The notes beneath the pieces are model-generated. The model did not search any database and was not told where the DNA came from. It saw nothing but the letters and a program-made list of their open reading frames with translations. A stretch of DNA of 64,000 nucleotides from Sphingobium amiense (GTDB lineage Bacteria > Pseudomonadota > Alphaproteobacteria > Sphingomonadales > Sphingomonadaceae), in assembly GCF_003967075.1 (NCBI RefSeq), contig NZ_AP018664.1, positions 1,984,001 through 2,048,000 of the forward strand, given 5' to 3'. Below are positions 34,671 through 42,864 of the stretch, in pieces. Positions within the stretch are counted from its first letter, which is position 1, and every line of letters starts with the position of its first letter. Position numbers and translations under genes: made by a program.

Positions 34671-37600
34671 ATGAGGGTCAAGATCAAAGCGAGACATTTG
34701 CGAATATTAGCCGGAGCAAGCCTGAGCGCCTTCGCCATCGGAAGCGCGGCGGCCCAGACGGCCAGTGACGCAGCGCCTCAGAGCGAGGAACAGCCGGCGG
34801 CGGAAATCGTCGTCATCGGATCGCAGATCAGGGGTGCGAACACGACCGGCGCCCTGCCCGTCAGCGTCGTGGGCGAACAACAGATCGAAGCCGTGGCGGC
34901 GGTATCCGGCGCAGACCTGTTCCGGTCCATCCCGCAACTGGGCGGCGTCACCTTCAATGAACAGGTTCTGGGCGGCGGCAACGCCAACGCGGCACGCGGC
35001 GACGTATCCACCGTGTCGCTGCGCGGCCTGGGCCAGGGCAATACGCTGCTGCTCATCAACGGTCGCCGGACCGTGCTGCACCCGACATCGCAGGCGATCA
35101 CGGGCGTGATCGATTCCGGCGTTCCCACATTCGGCTACAACGCCAACACCATCCCGGTCGGCAACATCGCCCGCGTCGAAGTCCTGCGCGATGGCGCAGC
35201 GGCGCTCTATGGATCGGATGCGGTGGCGGGTGTCGTCAACAACGTGCTCAATTCCGATTACAAAGGCGCCAAGTTCGATATTCAATATGGCGGCGCGGAA
35301 GGAACCAACCTGCGTGAGCTGGCCGTGAACGGCCTTGTCGGAACGGACTTTGCGGAAGGCCGCGGCAACATCTCGCTGTTCGCCGGCTATGCGCGTAAGT
35401 CGAAGCTCTATCTGGCCGATCAGGATTATACCGCCGTTGCGGACCGCCGTCCGTTCGTGGCGGGCACAAGCTTTGCGAACGTCAACGCCTTCAATGGCAC
35501 CGGCACGTCGACACCATGGGGCACATTCCGCGCCCTCAACGCCACACCGAGCGCGAACGGCGTCGTGAGCTTCCTCAACCGGAGCATCGCCAGCAACGGG
35601 ACCGCGTTCAGCAACGCATCGGCCCAGTGGCATATCCAGCCCAACACCAACAGCGGCTGCCGCATCGCGGCGGGGACGCCGGGCATGTGCTATGACGATG
35701 GCAATGGCGTCACTGAAATGGCGAATATCGACTCCAACCTGCGTTTCGATTCGCCGGGCACGTTCAAGGATCTGACCACCCAGCCGTCCGTGCGGCGCAT
35801 CAATCTGTTCGCCAATGCGCATTTCGACCTGACGGATAATATCACCCTGTTCGGCGAGGCGGGATTCTATCGCGGCGTCACCCATGCCACCATCGGCGCG
35901 CCGGGATCGCTGGCGAACATCCCGATCACGGTGGCGGCCAATGCCTACTGGAACCCGCTGGGACCGGTCGGTTCCGCCAACCGCCTGCCGGGCCTGTCCA
36001 CCGCCGTCGTTCCGGCGGAGGGGCTGCCGGTGCAGATCACCGCGCTCAGCTATGTCGATGTGGGATCGCGGCCGGTCGATGTGACCAACTACCAATATCG
36101 GTTCCTGGGCGGCGTGCGCGGCAGCCTTGGCGACTGGGATTTCGACAGCGCCGCGCTCTACACCTGGGCAACCGCGGCGGATACGCAGAGGAATTTTTCC
36201 AACACATTGCTGCAACGGGCGATCAACCGCACGACGCCCGACGCCTATAACCCCTTCAATGGCGGCTGCATCGACAAGCCTTCAATCGGCGATTGCACCC
36301 CCAATTCGCAGGCGACCATCGACAGCTTCATGATCGACGCGACCCGCCGCACACGCACCAGCCTTGCGCTCGCCGACTTCAAGATTTCGAACAACGATCT
36401 GATCGGATTGTGGGGCGGTAACAGCATCGGCGTCGCTGCGGGCATCGAATATCGCCGCGAAACCTATCACGACAATCGTTCCACCTATCAGGGCGGCGTC
36501 GCGGGCGTCGATACAACCTATACCGACGCGGTAACGGGCATCTTCTACGGGTCCGACCTTGGCGGCGCCAGCCCCTCGCCCGACGTGCGCGGCAAGCGGA
36601 ACGTCAAGTCGGCCTATGCCGAACTCGCAATCCCGATCTTCAGCCCGGAAATGGAAGTGCCCTTCTTCCGCTCGCTCGAATTCCAGATCGCGGGCCGATA
36701 CGAAGATTATAGCGACGTAGGATCGGTCGCGAAGCCCAAGATCGCGGGATCGTGGGAATTGCTGGAGGGCATGCGGCTGCGCGGGTCATGGTCGCAGGGT
36801 TTCCGCGCGCCGAACCTGGAAGTCATCAACACATCCACGCTCGACCGCGTGAACACGGGCATCGACTATGTGCTGTGCGAAGCGGACGTGCGCGCCGGGC
36901 GGATCGCCAACTTCTCACAATGCGCGCGCAGCATTTCCGTCCTGCGGCGTAGCGGCGGCAACCCGAAGCTGAAGCCGGAGGAATCGACGAGCTGGAGCTT
37001 CGGCGCGGTCTTCTCGCCGCCACTGGGCGATGGGTGGGGCAAGGTCACTTTCACGGTCGACCGGTGGAAGATCCAGCAGAAGAATGTGGTTGGCCTGCTC
37101 GACTATCAGAATGCGCTGAACCTCGACTATCTGCTGCGCACGCAGGGCAGCAGCAATCCCAATGTGGTCCGCCGTGCCCCAACCCAAACTGACATTGATC
37201 TGACCGCCGGAACCGGGCTGGCGCCCGTGGGCGAGTTGCTCTACGTCGTGGCCAATTTCCAGAATTTGCTGCCGGTCACGGTACAGGGCATTGATTTCGG
37301 CCTCGATTATTATCTGCCAACGGCAGCGCTCGGCACCTTCTCGTTCAACGTCAACGCATCGCGCCTCATCAGCTACTTCGTCGATGCGCCCGCCGCCGTG
37401 CAGCAGGTGATCGACGCGCAGGGTGCGGGTGAGATCAGTCGATCCGTGCCCGTGCAGGGCGGCGGCGACGTGATCGGGCGCGATGGCCAGCCGCGCTGGC
37501 GCATTTCCGCTACGCTCGACTGGACGATGGGGCCGGTCAAGATCGGCGCTTTCACCCAATTTGTCGACGATGTGTATGAAAATGCGGTGTTCGACGCGAC

Positions 37601-37814
37601 CAACACGAAGTGGGTGGTGAAGGGGCAGACCACCGTCAATCTCTACGCACAATATACGTTCAAGAATGACGGACCGCTCAACGGTACGTCAATTCAGGTC
37701 GGAGCGCGCAACATCTTCGATAAGGACCCGCCGCTCGCTTCCACCGGCTATCTGTCGAGCGTCTACACGCCTCAGGCGCGCTACTGGTATACGAGCATCA
37801 AGAAGAGCTTCTAG
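34671..37814 (+). CDS. Large TonB-dependent receptor (1047 aa)
   Basis: The protein has a signal peptide (LAGASLSAFAIGSAAAQT region) and a TonB-box-like EIVVIGSQIRG. The plug contains GADLFRSIPQLGG, VSLRGLGQGNTLLLINGRR, NIARVEVLRDGAAALYGSDAVAGVVN. The beta-barrel ends in ...YWYTSIKKSF with a terminal Phe. The GSQIRG/LINGRR variant and length above 1000 residues are typical of sphingomonad/xanthomonad receptors for larger organic ligands such as oligopeptides or oligosaccharides. A terminator-like hairpin follows it and then a second GGT and an exported amidohydrolase. A peptide or gamma-glutamyl ligand is therefore a reasonable guess. Confidence 0.95.
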   Translation: MRVKIKARHLRILAGASLSAFAIGSAAAQTASDAAPQSEEQPAAEIVVIGSQIRGANTTGALPVSVVGEQQIEAVAAVSGADLFRSIPQLGGVTFNEQVLGGGNANAARGDVSTVSLRGLGQGNTLLLINGRRTVLHPTSQAITGVIDSGVPTFGYNANTIPVGNIARVEVLRDGAAALYGSDAVAGVVNNVLNSDYKGAKFDIQYGGAEGTNLRELAVNGLVGTDFAEGRGNISLFAGYARKSKLYLADQDYTAVADRRPFVAGTSFANVNAFNGTGTSTPWGTFRALNATPSANGVVSFLNRSIASNGTAFSNASAQWHIQPNTNSGCRIAAGTPGMCYDDGNGVTEMANIDSNLRFDSPGTFKDLTTQPSVRRINLFANAHFDLTDNITLFGEAGFYRGVTHATIGAPGSLANIPITVAANAYWNPLGPVGSANRLPGLSTAVVPAEGLPVQITALSYVDVGSRPVDVTNYQYRFLGGVRGSLGDWDFDSAALYTWATAADTQRNFSNTLLQRAINRTTPDAYNPFNGGCIDKPSIGDCTPNSQATIDSFMIDATRRTRTSLALADFKISNNDLIGLWGGNSIGVAAGIEYRRETYHDNRSTYQGGVAGVDTTYTDAVTGIFYGSDLGGASPSPDVRGKRNVKSAYAELAIPIFSPEMEVPFFRSLEFQIAGRYEDYSDVGSVAKPKIAGSWELLEGMRLRGSWSQGFRAPNLEVINTSTLDRVNTGIDYVLCEADVRAGRIANFSQCARSISVLRRSGGNPKLKPEESTSWSFGAVFSPPLGDGWGKVTFTVDRWKIQQKNVVGLLDYQNALNLDYLLRTQGSSNPNVVRRAPTQTDIDLTAGTGLAPVGELLYVVANFQNLLPVTVQGIDFGLDYYLPTAALGTFSFNVNASRLISYFVDAPAAVQQVIDAQGAGEISRSVPVQGGGDVIGRDGQPRWRISATLDWTMGPVKIGAFTQFVDDVYENAVFDATNTKWVVKGQTTVNLYAQYTFKNDGPLNGTSIQVGARNIFDKDPPLASTGYLSSVYTPQARYWYTSIKKSF

Positions 37815-37819
37815 GCTCT

Positions 37820-37852
37820 GTGGGGAGAGCGTGCTGCAGCGCCCTCCCCTTT
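37820..37852 (+). terminator. Intrinsic terminator between TonB receptor and second GGT
   Basis: GGGGAG (37820-37825) pairs with CTCCCC (37842-37847) around an inner GCG/CGC-containing loop and is followed by TTTTT. It lies 5 nt after the receptor stop and 20 nt before the GGT start, so it may reduce, rather than abolish, downstream transcription. Confidence 0.7.
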
Positions 37853-37871
37853 TTCAGGAATGAGGATTTAT

Positions 37872-39725
37872 ATGGCCGACCGGCGTCCACCTTCCGCTTC
37901 TCTGGATCGACGCGAAATGCTGGCGGCGGGGCTGGCGGGCGTCGGACTGGCTGCCCTGCCCCGTTCGGCGAAGGCCCAGTCGGGTGCGCGGGCGCCCGAT
38001 GCGCCGCGATCAGGCGGGGCAAGCGTCGCCGCGCATCGTGTGGAAGTGCCGATGCCCCATGGCGGCGTGACCGCCGGGCACCCGCTCGCCGCCATGGCGG
38101 GCACGCGCATGCTGATGCAGGGCGGCACGGCGGCGGATGCGGTCGTCGCGGCGATGGCGGTCATGAACGTGGTGGAACCCTGGGCATCGAGCGCGGGTGG
38201 CAACGGCTTTGCCACCTGCCTCGACCGCAGGAGCGGGGCCGTCCATTCGCTCGCTTTCACCGGCGGCGCGCCCCGGCTGCTCGATCCGCAGGTCGATCCG
38301 GCGGCGCTTGACCATGGACCGAAGGCGCTGACGGTGCCGGGTGCGTTCGGCGGGTGGATCGCGCTCGTCCGCCGGTTCGGAAAGCTGCCGCTGTCGGTGC
38401 TGCTGGAACCCGCCATCGGCTACGCCCGCGACGGGCATCCGCTCGATCCGTCGATTGCCCTTTTCATCGCCCGCGCACAGAAGACGCTGGCGCTCTACCC
38501 CAGCAGCGCGGCGATTTTCCTGCCGGGAGGAAAGCCCCCTGCTCCGCGCTCGATCTTCCGCAATCCCGATCTGGCGCGCACCCTTCAGTCGCTGGCGGAT
38601 GCAGAGACGAAGGCGCTGAAGGGCGGCGCAGACCGCGACCGTGCGCTTCAGGCGGCCTATGATTATTTTTACACCGGCCCCATCGCGCAGGAGTTCGCCC
38701 GATTCTCGGCTGAAACGGGCGGATGGCTGCGGCTTGACGACCTGAAAAGCTATCAGCCGCGCTGGGACAAGCCGGTCACGACGAATTATCGCGGCCTTGA
38801 TGTCTTTTGCAGCCCGCTCACATCGCGCACCGGTCTGGAACTGTGCGAGCAGCTGAATCTTGTCGAAGGGTTCGATCTCGCGGCGCTGCCGCCGGACGAT
38901 CCGCGCTTCACGCATCTTCTGATCGAGGCGATCAAGGTCGCCAAGGCGGATGTCTATAAATATGCCGCCGATCCCAGGTTCAGCCAGACACCGGTCGAAG
39001 CGCTGCTGTCGAAGGCCTATGCGGCTCAGCGGCGCAAGCTGATCGACCCGGCCCGTGCGGGCGTCTACCCGGAAGGCGGGACGCCGACGCTCGCGGCTCT
39101 TCCGGCCAGAAAGTTCGCGGCGCGGGACGAGCGCACGCGCGGTGGCGACACCACCAGCCTCTCGGCCGTGGATGCGGACGGCAATGCCATCGCGGTCACG
39201 ACGACAGTGGGCGGCGGATTCGGCACCTTCCTCGTCATGGGCAGCACCGGCATCCTGTTCAATAACGGGCTGCGCCTCGGCTCCACCGCGCCCTACGCCG
39301 GCCACCCCAACATGCGCGCGCCGGGCAAGGTGCCGCTGCTCGGCAACGGTCCGACCATCGTCCTCGACAAGGGACGGTTGAAGCTGGTCTTCGGTTCGCC
39401 GGGCGGCGAAACGATCGGCCAGACGCAGTTCCAGTTTCTCGTCAATGCCATCGACCGGCAGATGCCCATTCAGGCCGCCATCGAAGCGCCGCGCTTCGCT
39501 TTCGACGCAGATCCCAATTTCTACAGGCCCGGTGCGGCGATCACCGTTCAGGCGGAGGACCGCTTTTCGCCCGCGGTGCTGGAGGGGCTAACCGCCATGG
39601 GTCATCGGATCGAGCCGGTCGGCCCCTATGCCATCGGCAGCGTGCAGGGGATCATGGTCGATCCGTCCGGCACCCGGATGGGAGGGGCCGACCCGCGCCG
39701 CATGGGATATGCGGTCGGATACTGA
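37872..39725 (+). CDS. Gamma-glutamyltransferase-family protein (second copy)
   Basis: The 617-residue Ntn hydrolase is of the GGT family and only distantly similar to the one at 32.3 kb. A Tat-type N-terminus (SLDRREMLAAGLAGVGLAALP) indicates export in folded form. Family blocks are GGTAADAVVAAMAVMNVVEP, SSAGGNGFATCLD, KALTVPGAFGGW, the autocleavage site RGGDTTSLSAVDADG, and GNGPTIVLDKGRLKLVFGSPGG in the small subunit. The start at 37872 is favoured by GAGG 6 nt upstream; an ATG at 37860 is too close to its own potential site. It is followed by the amidohydrolase gene 35 nt downstream and probably works with it in the periplasm. Confidence 0.93.
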   Translation: MADRRPPSASLDRREMLAAGLAGVGLAALPRSAKAQSGARAPDAPRSGGASVAAHRVEVPMPHGGVTAGHPLAAMAGTRMLMQGGTAADAVVAAMAVMNVVEPWASSAGGNGFATCLDRRSGAVHSLAFTGGAPRLLDPQVDPAALDHGPKALTVPGAFGGWIALVRRFGKLPLSVLLEPAIGYARDGHPLDPSIALFIARAQKTLALYPSSAAIFLPGGKPPAPRSIFRNPDLARTLQSLADAETKALKGGADRDRALQAAYDYFYTGPIAQEFARFSAETGGWLRLDDLKSYQPRWDKPVTTNYRGLDVFCSPLTSRTGLELCEQLNLVEGFDLAALPPDDPRFTHLLIEAIKVAKADVYKYAADPRFSQTPVEALLSKAYAAQRRKLIDPARAGVYPEGGTPTLAALPARKFAARDERTRGGDTTSLSAVDADGNAIAVTTTVGGGFGTFLVMGSTGILFNNGLRLGSTAPYAGHPNMRAPGKVPLLGNGPTIVLDKGRLKLVFGSPGGETIGQTQFQFLVNAIDRQMPIQAAIEAPRFAFDADPNFYRPGAAITVQAEDRFSPAVLEGLTAMGHRIEPVGPYAIGSVQGIMVDPSGTRMGGADPRRMGYAVGY

Positions 39726-39760
39726 ATCGGGAATATTAGAGAGAACAGGGGACGCAGGGC

Positions 39761-42712
39761 ATGACCGGATCGTTGCAATCGACCATAGCCGCATTTTTGC
39801 TCGCAGGCGCGCCACTCGCCCATGCGGCGCCCGCCAACCTGCCCCCGCCCGGCGGAGAGAAACCCGTCGCGTTCGATGTGCATGAAGGCACTTCGATGGC
39901 CGTATCCGTGTCTCCGGACGGCAAATGGCTTGCGGTCGATCTTCAGGGCAGCCTCTGGATCGTCCCGGCAAAGGGCGGCAAGGCGGTGCGGATCACCGAC
40001 TATTTCAACGATGCGCGCCAGCCGGTCTGGGCGCCGGACGGCAAGGCGCTCGCCTATTTCGCCTATCGTGAAGGCGGCTATGATCTATGGACGATCCGAC
40101 CGGATGGCAGCGGCGCGCGCAAGCTGACGCAAGGCGCCTATGACGACCGGGAACCGGCTTTCTCCCCCGATGGCGGGACGATCGCCTTCTCCTCCGACCG
40201 CAGCGGCAATTACGACATCTGGACGCTGGATCTGACATCCGGCGCGATCAAACAGGTCAGCAGCGCTCCGCGCGAGGATCGCATGCCGACATGGTCGCCC
40301 GATGGCGCACGGATCGCCTATTCCGGGACGGAAGGTGCAAAGACAGGCCTCTACGCGACCACGCTCGCCACCGGAGCCGAAACTCCGCTGCGCGAGGTCA
40401 AGGGCCGGGTCGACGCGCCGTCCTTCGGGCCGAAGGGGGAACTCGCCTATGTCGTGCAGGATGCGAGCGGCAGCCGGTTGGAAATAGACGGCGCCCCCGT
40501 CAGCGGTGCGGAGAATGTTTTCCCCTTCCGCGTTTCGTGGGGGAAAAGCGGCTATTATTATGTTTCGGACGGCAAGCTGAGGCACCGCACCAGCACAAAG
40601 CTCTCCACCATTCCCTTCTCCGCCACGCTGGAGGTCGTGAAGCCCCAATATAAGCGCGCCATGCGCGACTGGGACAGCGAAGCGCCGCGCAAGGCGCTGG
40701 GCATCGTCCATCCGACCATTTCGCCCGACGGCAGCCGCATCGCCTTCGTCGCTCTGGGCGACCTCTATCTGATGTCGTCGAAGGGTGGGACGCCGGAAAA
40801 TCTGACCAGGGACGGGGCGCTGGATGCCGACCCGGCATGGTCGCCCGATGGAAAGCAGATCGCCTACACGTCCGACAAGGGCGGCGGTCTTCCGCAACTC
40901 TGGGTCCGCGACCTTGCGAGCGGCAAGGACCGCAAGCTGACCGATATCGACACACAACCGCTCGGCGCGGCATGGTCCCCGGACGGGAAGCGTATCGCCT
41001 ATATCGACGTTGACGGCCGCTGGGGCGTTGCTGGCGTCTGCATCATCGACGTCGCGACCGGCGCGATCACGCGGCTGCAAGGGTCGCTCGGCCAGCCGGG
41101 CAGTCCGAGCTGGTCAGCGGACGGCAAATATGTCGCGATCAGCCTGTCCTACAAATATTCCAACAGCTTCCGGGAGGGGACCAATCAGGTCTATGTCATC
41201 CCGGCGGACGGCAAGGGCGAACCCTTCTGGCAGATCCCGGAAGCCAACATGTCGATGGACACGCGCGGCGGCGGCGGCCCGACATGGTCGCCGGACGGGA
41301 CGAAGATGGCAGCGATCTACGAAGGGCTGCTCAAGATCTGGCCTGTCGATCCGGACGGCAAACCGATGGGTCCGCCACGCAGCTACAGCTCCGAAATCGC
41401 CTATTTCCCGACATGGACGGCGGACTCGAAGACAATCCTTTACCAGTCTGCCGACAAGCTGAAGACGGTCGATCTGGAAACCGGAAAGGTCACGGACATC
41501 CCGCTGGACCTGACCTACCGGCTGGCCAAACCGACCGGGAGCACAATCGTCCATGTCAGCAATCTGGTCGATTCCGTCCGCGACGAGACGCAGCACGACA
41601 AGGACATCGTGATCGAGGGCAACCGCATCGTCGCGGTGCAGGATCATGACCCGGCCTTGCATGCGGCTGGCAAGCTGGTCGACGGGACCGGCCTGACCGC
41701 CATCCCCGGCCTGATCGAACATCACAGCCATGTGCAGAAGGATTTCGGCGCGAACCAGCACAAGGCGTGGCTCGCCTATGGCATCACCACCGTCCGCGAT
41801 CCGGGCGCGCAGGTCTATGACGGACTGGAGGACCGCGAGGCGAGCGAAGCAGGCGTGCGGATCGGGCCGCGCATCTATACCGGCAGCCCGCTGATGGAAT
41901 GGCAGCGCGTCTATTATAAAATGGGCATCGCCGTCTCCAGCCCCGCCCATCTGGAGCGGGAACTGAAACGCATCCGTCTGCTCAAATATGACATGATGAA
42001 AAGCTATGTCCGCATGCCCGACCTTTACCAGCGGCGCATCGTGGAAGCAGCGCACGCGATGGGAATCCCGGTGTCGGGCCATGAAATCTACCCGGCCGCC
42101 TATACTGGCGTCGACGCGACCGAGCATCTGGGTGCGACCAGCCGGCGCGGCTATTCGCCCAAGCAGGGGCCGCAGGGCATGGCCTATGAGGACGTAGTCC
42201 AGTTGTTCGCGCGCAGCGGCCGCACTCTGACGCCCACGATGTTCGGATCGCTCACGGGCTATCTGGAGCAGCATCCCGCCTATCGCGACGATCCGCGCGT
42301 CAACCTCTACCCGGTATGGGCGCAGAAATCGGTGCGGGATCAGGACCCCATGGCGGCAATGCTGCGGCCTCTGATGGCGGGCAGCCTCAAGTCGCTCAAG
42401 GCCATGTATGACGCAGGCACCTTTGTAACCGCAGGAACGGACACGATCATCGCGACAAATCTCCATTCGGAAATCGCATCCTATGTCGATGCGGGCCTGA
42501 CACCGTTTCAGGCGCTCCAGACCGCGACGGTCAACAGCGCCAGGGCGCTATTACTGGATGCCGGAACGCTTGAGGCGGGCAAGCTCGCCGACATCGTCCT
42601 CCTGAAAGGAGACCCCCGCGCCGACATCGCGAACACATTCAATGTCGCCAAGGTCATCGCGAACGGCAATGTGTTCGACGAGGAGGATCTGGTGCGTCCG
42701 CCCAAAGAATGA
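39761..42712 (+). CDS. Exported PD40/TolB-propeller amidohydrolase
   Basis: The 983-residue protein has a signal peptide (LQSTIAAFLLAGAPLAHAAP). The first 600 residues contain repeated PD40/TolB-type propeller blades (WAPDGKALAYFAYR, FSPDGGTIAFSSDRSGNYDIW, WSPDGKQIAYTSDKGG). The C-terminal metal-dependent amidohydrolase domain starts near residue 605 (SNLVDSVRDETQHDKDIVIEGNRIVAVQ). Metal-site motifs are IEHHSHVQKDFG (HxH), SGHEIYPAAY, TEHLGATS and TAGTDTIIATNLHSE (final Asp). Such enzymes are periplasmic peptidases or cyclic-amide hydrolases. With the GGT upstream it could release amino acids from modified peptides. The substrate is unknown. Confidence 0.92.
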   Translation: MTGSLQSTIAAFLLAGAPLAHAAPANLPPPGGEKPVAFDVHEGTSMAVSVSPDGKWLAVDLQGSLWIVPAKGGKAVRITDYFNDARQPVWAPDGKALAYFAYREGGYDLWTIRPDGSGARKLTQGAYDDREPAFSPDGGTIAFSSDRSGNYDIWTLDLTSGAIKQVSSAPREDRMPTWSPDGARIAYSGTEGAKTGLYATTLATGAETPLREVKGRVDAPSFGPKGELAYVVQDASGSRLEIDGAPVSGAENVFPFRVSWGKSGYYYVSDGKLRHRTSTKLSTIPFSATLEVVKPQYKRAMRDWDSEAPRKALGIVHPTISPDGSRIAFVALGDLYLMSSKGGTPENLTRDGALDADPAWSPDGKQIAYTSDKGGGLPQLWVRDLASGKDRKLTDIDTQPLGAAWSPDGKRIAYIDVDGRWGVAGVCIIDVATGAITRLQGSLGQPGSPSWSADGKYVAISLSYKYSNSFREGTNQVYVIPADGKGEPFWQIPEANMSMDTRGGGGPTWSPDGTKMAAIYEGLLKIWPVDPDGKPMGPPRSYSSEIAYFPTWTADSKTILYQSADKLKTVDLETGKVTDIPLDLTYRLAKPTGSTIVHVSNLVDSVRDETQHDKDIVIEGNRIVAVQDHDPALHAAGKLVDGTGLTAIPGLIEHHSHVQKDFGANQHKAWLAYGITTVRDPGAQVYDGLEDREASEAGVRIGPRIYTGSPLMEWQRVYYKMGIAVSSPAHLERELKRIRLLKYDMMKSYVRMPDLYQRRIVEAAHAMGIPVSGHEIYPAAYTGVDATEHLGATSRRGYSPKQGPQGMAYEDVVQLFARSGRTLTPTMFGSLTGYLEQHPAYRDDPRVNLYPVWAQKSVRDQDPMAAMLRPLMAGSLKSLKAMYDAGTFVTAGTDTIIATNLHSEIASYVDAGLTPFQALQTATVNSARALLLDAGTLEAGKLADIVLLKGDPRADIANTFNVAKVIANGNVFDEEDLVRPPKE

Positions 42713-42789
42713 TCGCCGGAAATCTTGATAGCCTGTGGCCTGAGCGAACCCGCCTGCGTTTTCGCTTGCCACAGCTCCCTCTTAGAAAA

Positions 42790-42833
42790 TGCAAATGATT
42801 CGCAATTGCTGTTGACTCTGCGAATGCGTCGCA
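42790..42833. promoter_or_regulatory. Tandem Fur-like boxes and promoter of the siderophore receptor
   Basis: TGCAAATGATTCGCA (42790-42804) is a 7-1-7 imperfect palindrome with 12 of 15 self-matching positions. It closely fits the alphaproteobacterial Fur-type box. A second related site, TGCGAATGCGTCGCA, lies at 42819-42833, and TTGACT (-35-like) sits between them at 42812-42817. The pair ends 31 bp before the receptor start, ideal for iron-dependent repression. Confidence 0.65.
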
Positions 42834-42864
42834 ATAGTTCGCCATCGACCAGATGGGGGAATTT

